Positions 9,151 to 23,172 of a DNA stretch of 64,000 nucleotides are shown in pieces. Position 1 is the stretch's first letter, and the number at the start of each line of letters is the position of its first letter. The DNA is from Enterobacter ludwigii (GTDB taxonomy: Bacteria; Pseudomonadota; Gammaproteobacteria; Enterobacterales; Enterobacteriaceae): contig CP083824.1 in assembly GCA_023023105.1 (NCBI GenBank), positions 372,001 through 436,000 of the forward strand, read 5' to 3'. The notes below the pieces were generated by a model. That model ran no database searches. It saw nothing but the letters and a program-made list of their open reading frames with translations, and was not told the DNA's origin. The position numbers and the translations under genes are program-made.

Positions 9151-11505
9151 ATGCACACACAGACCATTTTTGAATTAAGCCAGGAAGCAGAGCGTTTGTT
9201 ACAGCTTGCCCTGCAAAATCTCGATACGCTGAAATCAGTGCCGACGGCGATGCTGGATAGCACCACGGCGGCGATTACGGGTGAAAAGAACAACGTCTTG
9301 CCTTTGCATTTTAGTGCGCGCGGTGTCGAAGCACAGCAGGCAATGTTGAATAATGAATTACGGAAAATAACGCGTCTGGAAATGGTTCTGGCTATTGTTG
9401 GTACCATGAAAGCGGGGAAATCGACCACTATTAATGCGATTGTGGGCACGGAAGTGTTGCCGAACCGCAATCGTCCGATGACAGCGCTACCGACATTGAT
9501 CCGTCATACACCGGGTCAGAAGGAGCCTGTACTGCATTTCTCTCATGTCTCGCCGATTGATGATTTGATCCGACTGCTACAGAAAAAGCTCTGCGATAAC
9601 GATCGTGGGAAACTGGCTCAGCGTCTGGAAATTGATAAAGACATGAATATGCTGCTGGAGCGAATTGAAAAAGGGGAAGCTTTTGAGAAGCATCACCTGG
9701 GCGCACAGCCGATATTTCATTGTCTGAAAAGCCTCAATGACCTCGTCAGACTCTCCCTGGCGCTGGGTGTCGAATTTCCCTTCTCTGAGTACGCGGCTAT
9801 CGAACACATTCCGGTGATCGAAGTAGAGTTCGTACATCTTGCGGGTCTGGATGCCCACCTCGGTCAGCTGACGCTGCTCGATACCCCAGGGCCTAATGAG
9901 GCCGGGCAACCGCATCTGCAAAAAATGCTTAGCGAGCAGTTGTCCCGTGCATCGGCAGTGCTGGCAGTGATGGATTACACCCAGCTTAAATCTATTTCTG
10001 ATGAAGAGGTCCGCCAGGCTATTTCGGTCGCGGGAAAATCAGTGCCGTTGTATGCCCTGGTCAATAAATTCGATCAGAAAGATCGTAATAGCGACGATGA
10101 AGAACAGATCAGGGCGATGATCTCTGGCACGCTCATGAAAGGCAATATTTCGCCCGGGCAGATCTATCCTGTTTCATCAATGTGGGCGTATCTGGCGAAC
10201 CGCGCCCGCTACGAGATGATTACCCACGGACAACTGCCGGATCACCAGGAGCAGCCCTGGGTTCAGGATTTTGCCGAAGCTGCCCTTGGGCGTCGTTGGC
10301 GTACAGCGGATTTGGATGATATCGACCATATTCGTCATGCCGCCGATCTGTTGTGGGAAGACTCGTTATTTGAACAACCGATACGCAAACTGATTTACGC
10401 CGCCTATGCCAATGCGTCGTTATTTGCGCTGCGTTCGGCGTCGCATAAGCTTCTAAACTACGCGCAAAATGCCCGGGAGTATCTCGATTTTCGTTATCAG
10501 GGGCTGACTGTGGCCTTTGAGGAACTCGAACTTAACATTACGCGAATTGAAGAGGATATGGCGCAGCTGCAGACGCGTCAGCAGGTGGTCAGCGATGAAG
10601 TGAAACATGAAGTCGAGGAGGCGCTGAATGCAACGGATGACTTTATGGCGTTGCAGAAAAGTGCGCTTCAGCAGGCGATTGGTCATGTTTTTAGCCGTCC
10701 CAATATTCTTGATTTGGCCGGGAATGATCCGCTGAATCTTCGTCGCGATGAACCGGAAGCGCTTAAACAGCTTACGCTGGAAGATGAGGGACAGGCGCAG
10801 ATTGTGCTGAGTAAAATCCGTTCCTCCTGCGAGCTGGTCATGCTGGATGCGCAGACGAAGATCTGTCGGGAGTTGGCGTTACGTTTTGATCAGCTGGAGT
10901 CTACGCTTGCGCGTTCACTGAATGAAGCGATGCGGCCTATTGAAACGCGTATTAAAGAACATCTGAGCCATGCCGGTTTTCGCGCACGGATTAGCTTCCC
11001 GGCGTTTCAGGCTAACCAGCTTAACTTCAACACGCGGGCGCTGTTTAACGATGCCATTGCGCAGGATAACACTCCGGCAGGCCAATCATCTGGCGGGAGT
11101 AGCATGCGTGAAACGGTCTCTCGCTGGCTCAATAACCCCGGCTGGGGTTGGGATGATTACGTCGAAACGCGCACGCGTTTTGTTATCGATATTGCACAGC
11201 TACATGACAAATTTAAGCAACATATTGAGCAGTTTTGTGAACAAATCCGTAAAGCTTTATCCGCGCAGGTCGATGTCTCTGTTACGGCAGGAATGGCAAC
11301 GTTCTTTGCAGAATTTTCGTTATGCCTGACCGGGTTACAGGAAAGCTTGCGTGATAGCCTCGCAGTGCGTCAACAAAATGAGCATTCAACCCGAGCGCTC
11401 TGCCAGTTGTTGAAGCAAAGTATTACTACTGCGACGTGGATTCAGGAAGATACCCGACTGTTACGCGATGACATTCAAACTCTATTCGCGGCAGAGCAAC
11501 CATGA
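9151..11505 (+). CDS. crfC: dynamin-like GTPase CrfC
   Basis: 784 aa, somewhat longer than the E. coli protein (742 aa). G1 is GTMKAGKST (about residue 88), G3 LLDTPGPNEAG (about 243), G4 VNKFDQKD (about 299). A long helical region follows (residues about 440-560). In E. coli CrfC (YjdA) binds the DNA polymerase clamp and helps keep sister replication forks together. AAGGAAAGG lies 7 nt before the ATG. It overlaps yjcZ by 4 nt (ATGA), so the pair forms one operon. Confidence 0.9.
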   Translation: MHTQTIFELSQEAERLLQLALQNLDTLKSVPTAMLDSTTAAITGEKNNVLPLHFSARGVEAQQAMLNNELRKITRLEMVLAIVGTMKAGKSTTINAIVGTEVLPNRNRPMTALPTLIRHTPGQKEPVLHFSHVSPIDDLIRLLQKKLCDNDRGKLAQRLEIDKDMNMLLERIEKGEAFEKHHLGAQPIFHCLKSLNDLVRLSLALGVEFPFSEYAAIEHIPVIEVEFVHLAGLDAHLGQLTLLDTPGPNEAGQPHLQKMLSEQLSRASAVLAVMDYTQLKSISDEEVRQAISVAGKSVPLYALVNKFDQKDRNSDDEEQIRAMISGTLMKGNISPGQIYPVSSMWAYLANRARYEMITHGQLPDHQEQPWVQDFAEAALGRRWRTADLDDIDHIRHAADLLWEDSLFEQPIRKLIYAAYANASLFALRSASHKLLNYAQNAREYLDFRYQGLTVAFEELELNITRIEEDMAQLQTRQQVVSDEVKHEVEEALNATDDFMALQKSALQQAIGHVFSRPNILDLAGNDPLNLRRDEPEALKQLTLEDEGQAQIVLSKIRSSCELVMLDAQTKICRELALRFDQLESTLARSLNEAMRPIETRIKEHLSHAGFRARISFPAFQANQLNFNTRALFNDAIAQDNTPAGQSSGGSSMRETVSRWLNNPGWGWDDYVETRTRFVIDIAQLHDKFKQHIEQFCEQIRKALSAQVDVSVTAGMATFFAEFSLCLTGLQESLRDSLAVRQQNEHSTRALCQLLKQSITTATWIQEDTRLLRDDIQTLFAAEQP

Positions 11506-12377
11506 CAACACAACTACTGGACGGTCCCGGGAGAACGCTGGAGTGCATTAATCCAAAATTTATGGTCGATCTGGTGCAGGGTGTCGATGCGCCGCGTCAT
11601 CCCCACCAGGGACCACAACAGCTGCAGTTTCGTGAGCGTTTGACTCAGGAGATCATGACGCATACCCGGCTACGGCCCTGGGCAATGGCTGGAATGCTCA
11701 ATGAAAATGCGGCGTTACGCCTTGGGCTGGCAGAAAAACTGGCCGGTATGCTTGACCCCGGTCATCTCGCGCTGACGCTGATGGCCGATAAACTGATGGC
11801 GCTGCGTCAGCAGACTCACCCGCGGGCTCCGCAATCACCGGGCCTGATGCAGCAGTACGCTGAACTCTCCTCTCATTTTACCCAGCGTGCAGCTTATAAA
11901 GAAAAGGCGCTGACCCAACGCGGATTAACGGTGCAGGCGGGTGAGCACAGTGAGCAAATTTTTACCCGCTGGCGAGCCGGGCTCTATGATGGCTGGTCTC
12001 TGGCCGGGCGCTGCTTTGTCGTCCTGGAAGAACTGCGCTGGGGGGCATTTGGCGACGCATGTCGCCTGGCCAATGAAGATGTGTCGGCAATGCTCAAGGA
12101 TAACTTACGCAGCATGGCGGCGAACTATCTGGCGCAAGGTATCAATGCGTCTCCCTCTACCCGCCATTTTTATCACCAGTGGTTAACGACGCCTGCTTCT
12201 CCAGGATTGATCGATCATAAAGATATGCTGGGCTGGTTGGGTGACTGGTGCCAGGCGGATAAGCATCCTGTGAGCTGGTCAGTGACGCAAAACTGGCAAA
12301 CCGTCGCGCTGGGTATGCCGAGGCTCTGTTCGGCAAAACGGTTGGTGGATGGGATGATGGAAGAGATTTTTGGGTGA
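11502..12377 (+). CDS. yjcZ: YjcZ-family protein
   Basis: 291 aa, close to the E. coli YjcZ length. It is a soluble protein with no recognised catalytic motif. It is translationally coupled to crfC through an ATGA overlap, and the pair is kept together in enterobacteria, which suggests a shared role with the dynamin-like protein. E. coli work links YjcZ to motility suppression, but the mechanism is not visible here. Confidence 0.88.
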   Translation: MTTQLLDGPGRTLECINPKFMVDLVQGVDAPRHPHQGPQQLQFRERLTQEIMTHTRLRPWAMAGMLNENAALRLGLAEKLAGMLDPGHLALTLMADKLMALRQQTHPRAPQSPGLMQQYAELSSHFTQRAAYKEKALTQRGLTVQAGEHSEQIFTRWRAGLYDGWSLAGRCFVVLEELRWGAFGDACRLANEDVSAMLKDNLRSMAANYLAQGINASPSTRHFYHQWLTTPASPGLIDHKDMLGWLGDWCQADKHPVSWSVTQNWQTVALGMPRLCSAKRLVDGMMEEIFG

Positions 12378-12385
12378 ATCCCTTA

Positions 12386-12430
12386 CACATCTGCCCCCCT
12401 TTCCCCACAGGGAAAAGGGGGGCAGATGTG
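12386..12430. terminator. bidirectional terminator between yjcZ and kdgT
   Basis: A 21-nt inverted repeat (left arm starting CACATCTGCCCCCC, right arm ending GGGGGGCAGATGTG) with one mismatch and a very short loop. It sits between convergent genes and can serve both strands. U-runs are poor, so efficiency is uncertain. Confidence 0.75.
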
Positions 12431-12435
12431 ATGTG

Positions 12436-13428
12436 TTAATGATTCATTTCTATTGGTTTCGGTTCAGGCTGGGACTCTTGCCTATTTCCGTAACGTTTTG
12501 CATACAGCGCCGTGATGATGGGCACCAGGATCGCGGTAACAATCACGCTGGCAGCAACCAGTGCCGTCGCTGACGCGGCCACCGGTTCGAAGGCCGGATT
12601 TATTTGGGCAATGATCACCGGGTTTGCTACCGCCGCACCTGCGGCTGAAGAGGCGGCGACACCCGCCGTTCCGTTTCCTCCTCCAATCACGCGGTCGGCA
12701 ATAATCAGCGGAATACCGGTGATGATGATGACAGCCACGCCCAGCACAATACCCAGCAGGCCTGTATCGAGAATGACATTCAGATTGATGGTGTTACCCA
12801 ATGCGAAACCAAAGAACGGGATCAGTACTGGAGTGGCTTTGCTAAAGAAGTCACGCAAGTCGTGATCCAGGTTACCCAGGGCGAAACCGATCAGGAATGG
12901 CAGGATCGCGCCGACAAAGTGGTGGGGTTCAAATGATGCCAGGCCAGCAGACCCCAGAATCAGCATCGTCATCAGCGGGCCGGATTCCAGAGACATCAGT
13001 ACAAATGCCCCGGACTCTTCTTTCGTTCCATACTGGTTCATCAGGCTGGCATACAATCCACCGTTGGTCATATCCATCGCAGAGACAATTGCCAGAACTG
13101 ATAAACCAGCGAAGAACCCGGTCTGAATTCCATTCTCCGGAATGAACATTGCACATATCATTGCCACAGCCCAGGCGACTGCTATTTTGGTTATCACCAG
13201 CGTACCGGATTTACGTAATACGGTACCCGTTGCCCGCAAATTAATGGATGCTCCAATACAAAAGAACCAGACTGCCAGAATGGGAACGGTGCCGGTTATC
13301 ATTCCTTTTGTGAAACCACCAAAATAGGCTCCGGTATCAGGAGCCAGGGTATTCAGGATGGCACCCAGTACCAGCGGAACCAGCATCATGCCGCCAGGTA
13401 TGCGTTCTATCGTGGCCTTAATCTTCAT
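12436..13428 (-). CDS. kdgT: 2-keto-3-deoxygluconate permease KdgT
   Basis: 330 aa, against about 327 for E. coli KdgT. It begins [19 protein letters not shown] and has about ten hydrophobic segments with the family block [19 protein letters not shown]. It imports 2-keto-3-deoxygluconate, a breakdown product of pectin and hexuronates, by proton symport. The gene stands alone. A KdgR-like operator about 210 bp upstream fits the known control of kdgT. Confidence 0.92.
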   Translation of the reverse strand: MKIKATIERIPGGMMLVPLVLGAILNTLAPDTGAYFGGFTKGMITGTVPILAVWFFCIGASINLRATGTVLRKSGTLVITKIAVAWAVAMICAMFIPENGIQTGFFAGLSVLAIVSAMDMTNGGLYASLMNQYGTKEESGAFVLMSLESGPLMTMLILGSAGLASFEPHHFVGAILPFLIGFALGNLDHDLRDFFSKATPVLIPFFGFALGNTINLNVILDTGLLGIVLGVAVIIITGIPLIIADRVIGGGNGTAGVAASSAAGAAVANPVIIAQINPAFEPVAASATALVAASVIVTAILVPIITALYAKRYGNRQESQPEPKPIEMNH

Positions 13429-13637
13429 ATATAACCCTCACATCTGATCCCGCGAAACGGGTGATAATCGCTAAAAATAATTCAATAAATTCAATCAATT
13501 GAATTTTTTTTCGTGAATTTATTTCGATAGCCATGCAGCAAAAAATAAACGTGTGCTCTCGTTTAGCCATGTTTGAAAACACATGTAACGTCGTATTTGA
13601 ATTTATCATGCGATCAATGGAATGTTGATTCAACAAA

Positions 13638-13657
13638 AACAAAACGATGTTTTAGTT
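13638..13657. promoter_or_regulatory. candidate KdgR operator upstream of kdgT
   Basis: AACAAAACGATGTTTTAGTT agrees at most positions with the KdgR consensus (AATGAAACANTGTTTCATT) and is nearly palindromic. It lies about 210 nt before the kdgT ATG, implying a long leader or a distal site. Confidence 0.55.
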
Positions 13658-13863
13658 ATCTTTGTCACATATTCAATGTAAATTTTCGGATGGGTTCTTG
13701 ATGGGCGGAGTTATGTAAATCTGATGTGAATTAATGCGGTTTGTTTTTCCGTTACAAAAGAAATAATGACGCACGTGAGGATATTCTTGTAGGGGGAATG
13801 AGGAAGGTCTTATTGGCGCTAATTGACAAAAACTTAACTCAGTTGACCTTATGCGCAAATTAG

Positions 13864-13984
13864 CGTGAAGTTGATCACAAATATAAACGCTGGTAGGGTA
13901 AAAAGGTCATTAACTGCCCAGACAGGCGTCAACAGGTTCGGTTGTATCGACGTAAAACGTCAATGTAAGTAAACCTGCTACGCT
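13864..13984 (+). promoter_or_regulatory. proP promoter region with CRP site
   Basis: CGTGAAGTTGATCACA (13864-13879) matches the CRP consensus and the CRP site known at E. coli proP P1. The downstream GGTAGGGTAAAAAGGTC segment is also conserved. GCTACGCTTG (about 13977-13986) resembles the -10 region of the RpoS-dependent P2 promoter. The control is therefore likely the same: osmotic induction at P1 with CRP, and stationary-phase induction at P2. Confidence 0.65.
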
Positions 13985-14076
13985 TGAATAAGGCGATTCG
14001 CATGGAGCGGATCCCATGGTTCACAGAACGCAAACTGGACTGTGAAACAGACAGGGCCGAGTCTACGAGGATAGTT

Positions 14077-15579
14077 ATGCTGAGAAGGAAAAAGATTAAA
14101 CCCATCACACTTCGCGACGTCACCATCATTGATGACGCAAAATTGCGTAAAGCCATTACCGCAGCTTCGCTCGGTAATGCGATGGAGTGGTTCGATTTTG
14201 GTGTCTACGGCTTTGTGGCCTATGCGTTAGGTAAAGTGTTCTTCCCCGGGGCTGACCCCAGCCTGCAGATGATTGCCGCACTGGGTACGTTTTCCGTTCC
14301 CTTCCTGATTCGCCCGCTGGGCGGCCTGTTCTTCGGTATGCTCGGCGATAAATATGGTCGCCAGAAGATCCTTGCCATCACCATCGTCATTATGTCGATC
14401 AGTACGTTTTGTATCGGCCTGATCCCGTCGTATGCCACGATCGGGATCTGGGCGCCGATTCTGCTGCTGATATGTAAGATGGCCCAGGGCTTCTCCGTGG
14501 GTGGGGAGTATACCGGTGCTTCGATCTTCGTCGCAGAGTATTCCCCGGACCGTAAGCGTGGCTTTATGGGGAGCTGGCTGGACTTTGGCTCGATTGCCGG
14601 GTTTGTCATGGGCGCGGGCGTAGTAGTACTGATTTCAACTGTGGTAGGGGAAGATAATTTCCTCGACTGGGGCTGGCGTATCCCGTTCTTCCTGGCCTTG
14701 CCGCTGGGGATCATTGGTCTGTACCTGCGTCATGCGCTTGAAGAGACCCCAGCATTCCAGCAGCACGTCGAAAAACTGGAACAGGGTGACCGTGAAGGGC
14801 TGCAGGAAGGTCCGAAGGTGTCGTTCAAAGAGATTGCCACTAAGCACTGGCGCAGCCTGCTGACCTGTATTGGTCTGGTTATTTCTACCAACGTCACCTA
14901 CTACATGCTGTTGACTTACATGCCGAGCTATTTGTCGCATAACTTGCATTACTCGGAAGATCACGGTGTGCTGATTATTATCGCCATTATGGTCGGTATG
15001 CTGTTTGTGCAACCGATTATGGGTCTGTTAAGTGACCGCTTTGGCCGTCGACCGTTTATTATCCTGGGGAGTGTTGGTCTGTTTGCCCTGGCAATCCCGG
15101 CATTTATTCTGATTAACAGTAATGTACTGGGGCTGATTTTCGCGGGTCTGCTGATGCTGGCAGTGATCCTCAACTGCTTTATTGGGGTGATGGCCTCCAC
15201 ATTACCCGCGATGTTCCCGACACACATTCGTTATAGTGCGCTGGCCGCAGCTTTTAACATTTCGGTGCTGATTGCCGGTCTGACCCCGACCCTTGCCGCC
15301 TCGCTGGTGGAGAGTACGCAGAACCTGATGATGCCTGCTTATTACCTGATGGTGATTGCGGTGATTGGTTTGATTACCGGTATTGCTATGAAGGAGACGG
15401 CAAATCGTCCATTGAAAGGGGCGACGCCTGCCGCATCCGATATTCAGGAAGCGAAAGAGATCCTGCGTGAGCACTACGATAATGTAGAGCAGAAGATTGA
15501 GGATATTGACGCAGAGATTGAAGAACTGCAGAAAAAACGCTCCCGACTCGTGGATCAGCATCCACGCATCAACGAGTAA
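14077..15579 (+). CDS. proP: osmoprotectant/proton symporter ProP
   Basis: 500 aa from the ATG at 14077, the same length as E. coli ProP. An in-frame ATG at 13984 exists but lies on the P2 promoter and is rejected. It is a 12-helix MFS transporter with the motif GDKYGRQK in loop 2-3. A C-terminal heptad-repeat tail (about residues 450-495) forms the coiled coil that sets the osmotic threshold. It imports proline, glycine betaine and ectoine under hyperosmotic conditions. Confidence 0.97.
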   Translation: MLRRKKIKPITLRDVTIIDDAKLRKAITAASLGNAMEWFDFGVYGFVAYALGKVFFPGADPSLQMIAALGTFSVPFLIRPLGGLFFGMLGDKYGRQKILAITIVIMSISTFCIGLIPSYATIGIWAPILLLICKMAQGFSVGGEYTGASIFVAEYSPDRKRGFMGSWLDFGSIAGFVMGAGVVVLISTVVGEDNFLDWGWRIPFFLALPLGIIGLYLRHALEETPAFQQHVEKLEQGDREGLQEGPKVSFKEIATKHWRSLLTCIGLVISTNVTYYMLLTYMPSYLSHNLHYSEDHGVLIIIAIMVGMLFVQPIMGLLSDRFGRRPFIILGSVGLFALAIPAFILINSNVLGLIFAGLLMLAVILNCFIGVMASTLPAMFPTHIRYSALAAAFNISVLIAGLTPTLAASLVESTQNLMMPAYYLMVIAVIGLITGIAMKETANRPLKGATPAASDIQEAKEILREHYDNVEQKIEDIDAEIEELQKKRSRLVDQHPRINE

Positions 15580-15585
15580 TAAATG

Positions 15586-15606
15586 AAACCCGCCAACGGC
15601 GGGTTT
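15586..15606 (+). terminator. Rho-independent terminator after proP
   Basis: AAACCCGCC, a 3-nt loop and GGCGGGTTTT, followed by CTTTT. Seven base pairs of G/C-rich stem and a U-run just after the proP stop. Confidence 0.85.
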
Positions 15607-15613
15607 TCTTTTA

Positions 15614-16567
15614 TTAGCATCCGGCAGCGATGTAGTCGCCATTGGCGCTGATGGGGATCACTGTCAGGAACAGGATCGTCGCGAACAGGATAAGAACTAT
15701 CCCTCCGGCTATTTTGACTACCGGTACCAGCCATCTTAGTGAGGAGCTTCCTCCAAACCAGGCCACGGTACGCTCACGGGCGTAACGTACTGCCAGTGAA
15801 AGTCCCATAATAGAAAGTGCCGTTCCCAGAGACATGGTCATTACTGCTGCCATCCCCCAGGTGACTATGCCCAGCGCGTTCGAGAACATCAGGATCATGA
15901 TTGCCCCGCTACACGGGCGCGCGCCAATTGCCAGAATCACACCCAGGCGGGTTTTCCAGTCACCTTGTGTCAGATTCGCTCCCACACCATGGTGGCTACA
16001 GCCACAGTGTTCGTCATGCTGATGGAGGGGCTTGATGGCTGAAATAGTCATCCTGTGCGGACGCAGGCTCTTAAGCGACTGGTAAATGATAAATGCACCA
16101 AATGCGCCAATGAGTACTGCGCTTATCTTCTCAACATACCAGCGGCTGGTACTGATATCCCCTGATGCGAGGTTAAACCCGACTGCCAGAATAAAGACAA
16201 AAAGAATGGCGCTGACGCCTTGCATCAGGCTGCCAAGGAAAGGGACAACCCGGGCGGCCAGCTCGCTTTCCTTATTTGTAGTCAGGTAGGTCGTCACGAT
16301 GAACTTTCCGTGCCCGGGGCCAATGGCGTGGAGAACGCCATAAAGGAAAGCCCCCGTTAATAGCCATAATCCGCCGCTGTACTGGTGGTTATTAAGCTGC
16401 AGCAAATACATCACCAGATAACGGTGCAGCGTAATTTGCGTGGCCAGGCACCACTGGATAAAGGCATTCCAGTGCGTATGCAGGGTAAAACCGGCAAAGA
16501 GGATCGCCAGCAACATTAGCCCTGCTGTGGGGATACGCCAGTCACGGGTGAGGCGTTGTGTGGTCAT
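15614..16567 (-). CDS. NicO/RcnA-superfamily nickel-cobalt transporter
   Basis: 317 aa membrane protein of the NicO family. The signature HAIGPGHGKF (about residue 86) is the H-x-x-x-x-x-H type motif in a hydrophobic helix, and a His/Cys-rich cytoplasmic loop (HQHDEHCGCSHHGVG, about residue 196) is typical of metal-handling members. It has about seven membrane helices. It moves Ni2+ or Co2+ across the inner membrane, but direction cannot be read from sequence. It is separate from the nickel cluster near 51-54 kb and belongs to the chromosomal backbone. Confidence 0.82.
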   Translation of the reverse strand: MTTQRLTRDWRIPTAGLMLLAILFAGFTLHTHWNAFIQWCLATQITLHRYLVMYLLQLNNHQYSGGLWLLTGAFLYGVLHAIGPGHGKFIVTTYLTTNKESELAARVVPFLGSLMQGVSAILFVFILAVGFNLASGDISTSRWYVEKISAVLIGAFGAFIIYQSLKSLRPHRMTISAIKPLHQHDEHCGCSHHGVGANLTQGDWKTRLGVILAIGARPCSGAIMILMFSNALGIVTWGMAAVMTMSLGTALSIMGLSLAVRYARERTVAWFGGSSSLRWLVPVVKIAGGIVLILFATILFLTVIPISANGDYIAAGC

Positions 16568-16741
16568 GAAGGTGGCCTGCGGAGGAGAATATTTGCCGCT
16601 AGTATAGTTGATCTTCCTCCTCGGTTCGCAGGATCACGCCAGGATCCATGAACAAATGTGGATAAGTCTGTGTGTAAATGGGTATAAAGCGGGGTTTTGC
16701 TGGGGAATGCAGCAGTCAGTCATTTTTTTGCAACTTTTCGG

Positions 16742-16931
16742 TTGCGGCCTGCGGAGAACTCCCTATAATGCGCCTCCATCGACACGGCGGATGTGAATCA
16801 CTTCACAAACAACCCGGTCGGTTGAAGAGAAAAAATCCTGAAATAACGGGTTGACTCTGAAAGAGGAAAGCGTAATATACGCCACCTCGCAACGATGAGC
16901 TGAAAGCCGCGTTGCAACTGCTCTTTAACAA
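16742..16931 (+). promoter_or_regulatory. tandem rrn promoters P1 and P2 with boxA antiterminator
   Basis: P1: -35 TTGCGG (16742), -10 TATAAT (16764), followed by GCGCC, the GC-rich discriminator of stringent rRNA promoters. P2: -35 TTGACT (16851), -10 TAATAT (16873). boxA TGCTCTTTAACAA (16919-16931) precedes 16S. The layout is that of E. coli rrn operons. Confidence 0.9.
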
Positions 16932-17065
16932 TTTATCAGACAATCTGTGTGGGCACTCAAAGTGACATGGATTCTTAACGTCCCCGGACGAAAAATGAAT
17001 ACCAAGTCTCAACGAGTGAACACGTAATTCATTACGAAGTTTAATTCATTGAGCATCAAACTTTT

Positions 17066-18605
<1,540 letters not shown>

Positions 18606-18813
18606 CCTTAAAGAACCTGCCTTTGTAGTGCTCACACAGATTGTCTGATGAATGATAAATTTCAAAATGTACTGCGAAGTGCATTGTGAAATTTTGCTCT
18701 TTAAAAATCTGGATCAAGCTGAAAATTGAAACGACACACAGTTAATGTGTGTTCGAGTCTCTCAAATTTTCGCAAATCGATGATGAATCGAAAGAAACAT
18801 CTTCGGGTTGTGA
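18606..18813 (+). other. 16S-23S spacer without tRNA gene
   Basis: About 208 nt. It contains the RNase III stem partner of the 16S flank (CACACAGATTGTCTGATGAA) and a boxA-like TGCTCTTTAAAAAT, but no cloverleaf, no CCA end and no Glu, Ile or Ala tRNA sequence. E. coli spacers always carry tRNA-Glu or tRNA-Ile/Ala. Confidence 0.9.
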
Positions 18814-21719
<2,906 letters not shown>

Positions 21720-21789
21720 ACAACGCCGAAGGTGTTTCGGCGAAGAGACAGACAATCAAATTTCAGCCTGATACAGATTTAACAGAATT

Positions 21790-21909
21790 TGCCTGGCGGC
21801 TTTAGCGCGGTGGTCCCACCTGACCCCATGCCGAACTCAGAAGTGAAACGCCGTAGCGCCGATGGTAGTGTGGGGTCTCCCCATGTGAGAGTAGGGAACT
21901 GCCAGGCAT
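21790..21909 (+). rRNA. rrf: 5S ribosomal RNA
   Basis: 120 nt, TGCCTGGCGGC to GCCAGGCAT, with complementary ends. There is a single copy and no distal tRNA gene in the operon. Confidence 0.97.
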
Positions 21910-21920
21910 CAATCAGGAAG

Positions 21921-21950
21921 AACCCCGTACCGTAAGGTGCGGGGTTTTTT
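21921..21950 (+). terminator. rrn operon terminator
   Basis: AACCCCGTACCG and GGTGCGGGGTT form a strong hairpin followed by TTTTTT, 11 nt after 5S. Confidence 0.9.
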
Positions 21951-22099
21951 GCTTTGTGCGTGAAAAATGTCAGGTAGTGACTTTGCCTTGCCTTCAGTAG
22001 CGCCCATAGAACATGGTAAGGCCAGCCACTTGGTTTCTTTGAAAGATGATTTAAGCGGTGGAAACAACATTTGAGGTTTGATAAACGCAGAAAAGCAAA

Positions 22100-22120
22100 A
22101 ACCCAGCCATAGGCTGGGTT
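22100..22120 (-). terminator. stranded native terminator of tRNA-Phe
   Basis: AACCCAGCC, a 3-nt loop and GGCTGGGTT. On the minus strand it is followed by TTTTTGCTTTTC, so it terminates leftward transcription. It lies just outside attL, next to the tRNA 3'-end copy, which is where the tRNA-Phe terminator would be in an uninserted chromosome. Confidence 0.8.
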
Positions 22121-22128
22121 CTTTAAAT

Positions 22129-22179
22129 AGTGGTGCCCGGACTCGGAATCGAACCAAGGACACGGGGATTTTCAATCCC
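22129..22179 (-). repeat. attL: 51-bp direct repeat of the tRNA-Phe 3' end
   Basis: Identical over 51 bp to 56552-56602 (from AGTGGTGCCCGGACTCGG through TTTTCAATCCC). It covers the 3' two-thirds of tRNA-Phe from the anticodon stem to CCA but lacks the 5' part, so it is not a working tRNA. It marks the left border of the element. Confidence 0.92.
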
Positions 22180-22257
22180 TGTGACAAAATGTTAAATTCC
22201 ATAGAAGAATGATCGGTATTTGTTGAATCGCATCCTGATTAATTTTCAGGTGCTAAA

Positions 22258-23172
22258 ATGCATTTACAATCAATCGATTATCCAACGTTGGGTGTTAAGC
22301 CTCGTATTATACCTGTTGTTTCCACTAAGGGTGGCGAGGGTAAGTCTACTCAGTCAGCTAATCTTGCAGGATTTCTGGCCGATGCAGGTATCAAAACACT
22401 TCTGATTGATGGCGACCATGCTCAGCCAACGGCCAGCAGTATATTCCCGCTTGAATATGAAGCCCCTGGTGGTTTGTACGAACTGTTGATGCAGACAGTT
22501 GATCTCTCAAATCCCGATAATCTGATCTCCCGTACGTCGATCAATAATCTGGACATTATCGTTTCCAACGATCCTCGTAATTTTCTCCCAACTGCAATGC
22601 TGAATGCGCCTGATGGGCGAGTTCGCCTCCGAAATGCTCTTTCACATCCCCTTTTTAATTCATATGGCGTGATTATTGTCGATTCACAAGGCTCACGGTC
22701 AGTGATGTCTGAGTTAATTATCCTGGCCTCCACCGGAACCATGGTGGGTATTGCCAAACCGATTCTTCCTGATGTCAGGGAGTTCATGCGCGGAACAGTC
22801 GCGCTGATGGAAGAATTGCTGCCTTATTGTGCGTTTGGCATTCAGCTTCCAGTCACAAAATTGCTCATCAACTGTATGGAATACGACAATCTGTCTGTTG
22901 AGACCCTCGCTGAAGTCAAAGCGATCGTTGAAGATAAACGCTACAGCGCCCATGCAGACAAAATTCATATCGACCTGCTGGAGACATGTATCTATGACCT
23001 GACTGTCTATGTCCTTGGGCATGTTAAGGGCGTACCGGTACATCGTCTTGAAAAAAATACCCGGCGTAAAAGCGACTCAGCGTTTACGTCAATGTATCAA
23101 TTGGCTTGTGAACTTTTCCCAGAGTGGAAAACGAATTTTGATGCGTTAGCTAATGCGGGGGGCGAGGAATGA
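22258..23172 (+). CDS. parA: ParA/Soj-type ATPase of the integrative element
   Basis: 304 aa. The deviant Walker A KGGEGKST (about residue 23) with the signature lysine, and LLIDGDHAQPTAS at the switch region, identify a ParA/MinD-family ATPase. In SPI-7/PAPI-1-like ICEs a ParA homologue lies next to the att site and stabilises the excised circle. It is the first gene inside attL and overlaps the following dnaB fragment by 4 nt (ATGA). Confidence 0.85.
   Translation: MHLQSIDYPTLGVKPRIIPVVSTKGGEGKSTQSANLAGFLADAGIKTLLIDGDHAQPTASSIFPLEYEAPGGLYELLMQTVDLSNPDNLISRTSINNLDIIVSNDPRNFLPTAMLNAPDGRVRLRNALSHPLFNSYGVIIVDSQGSRSVMSELIILASTGTMVGIAKPILPDVREFMRGTVALMEELLPYCAFGIQLPVTKLLINCMEYDNLSVETLAEVKAIVEDKRYSAHADKIHIDLLETCIYDLTVYVLGHVKGVPVHRLEKNTRRKSDSAFTSMYQLACELFPEWKTNFDALANAGGEE

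Noticed and set aside
13984..14076. Longer ProP starting at 13984
   Set aside because: It adds 31 residues with no family match and covers the P2 promoter. The start at 14077 has a ribosome site and gives the known 500-aa length.
18606..18813. tRNA-Glu or tRNA-Ile/Ala in the rRNA spacer
   Set aside because: No acceptor stem, CCA end or T-loop was found in the spacer.
22129..22202. Second tRNA-Phe gene at the left end
   Set aside because: Only the 3' part matches; after TTTTCAATCCC the sequence departs and no 5' acceptor or D arm follows. It is an att copy.
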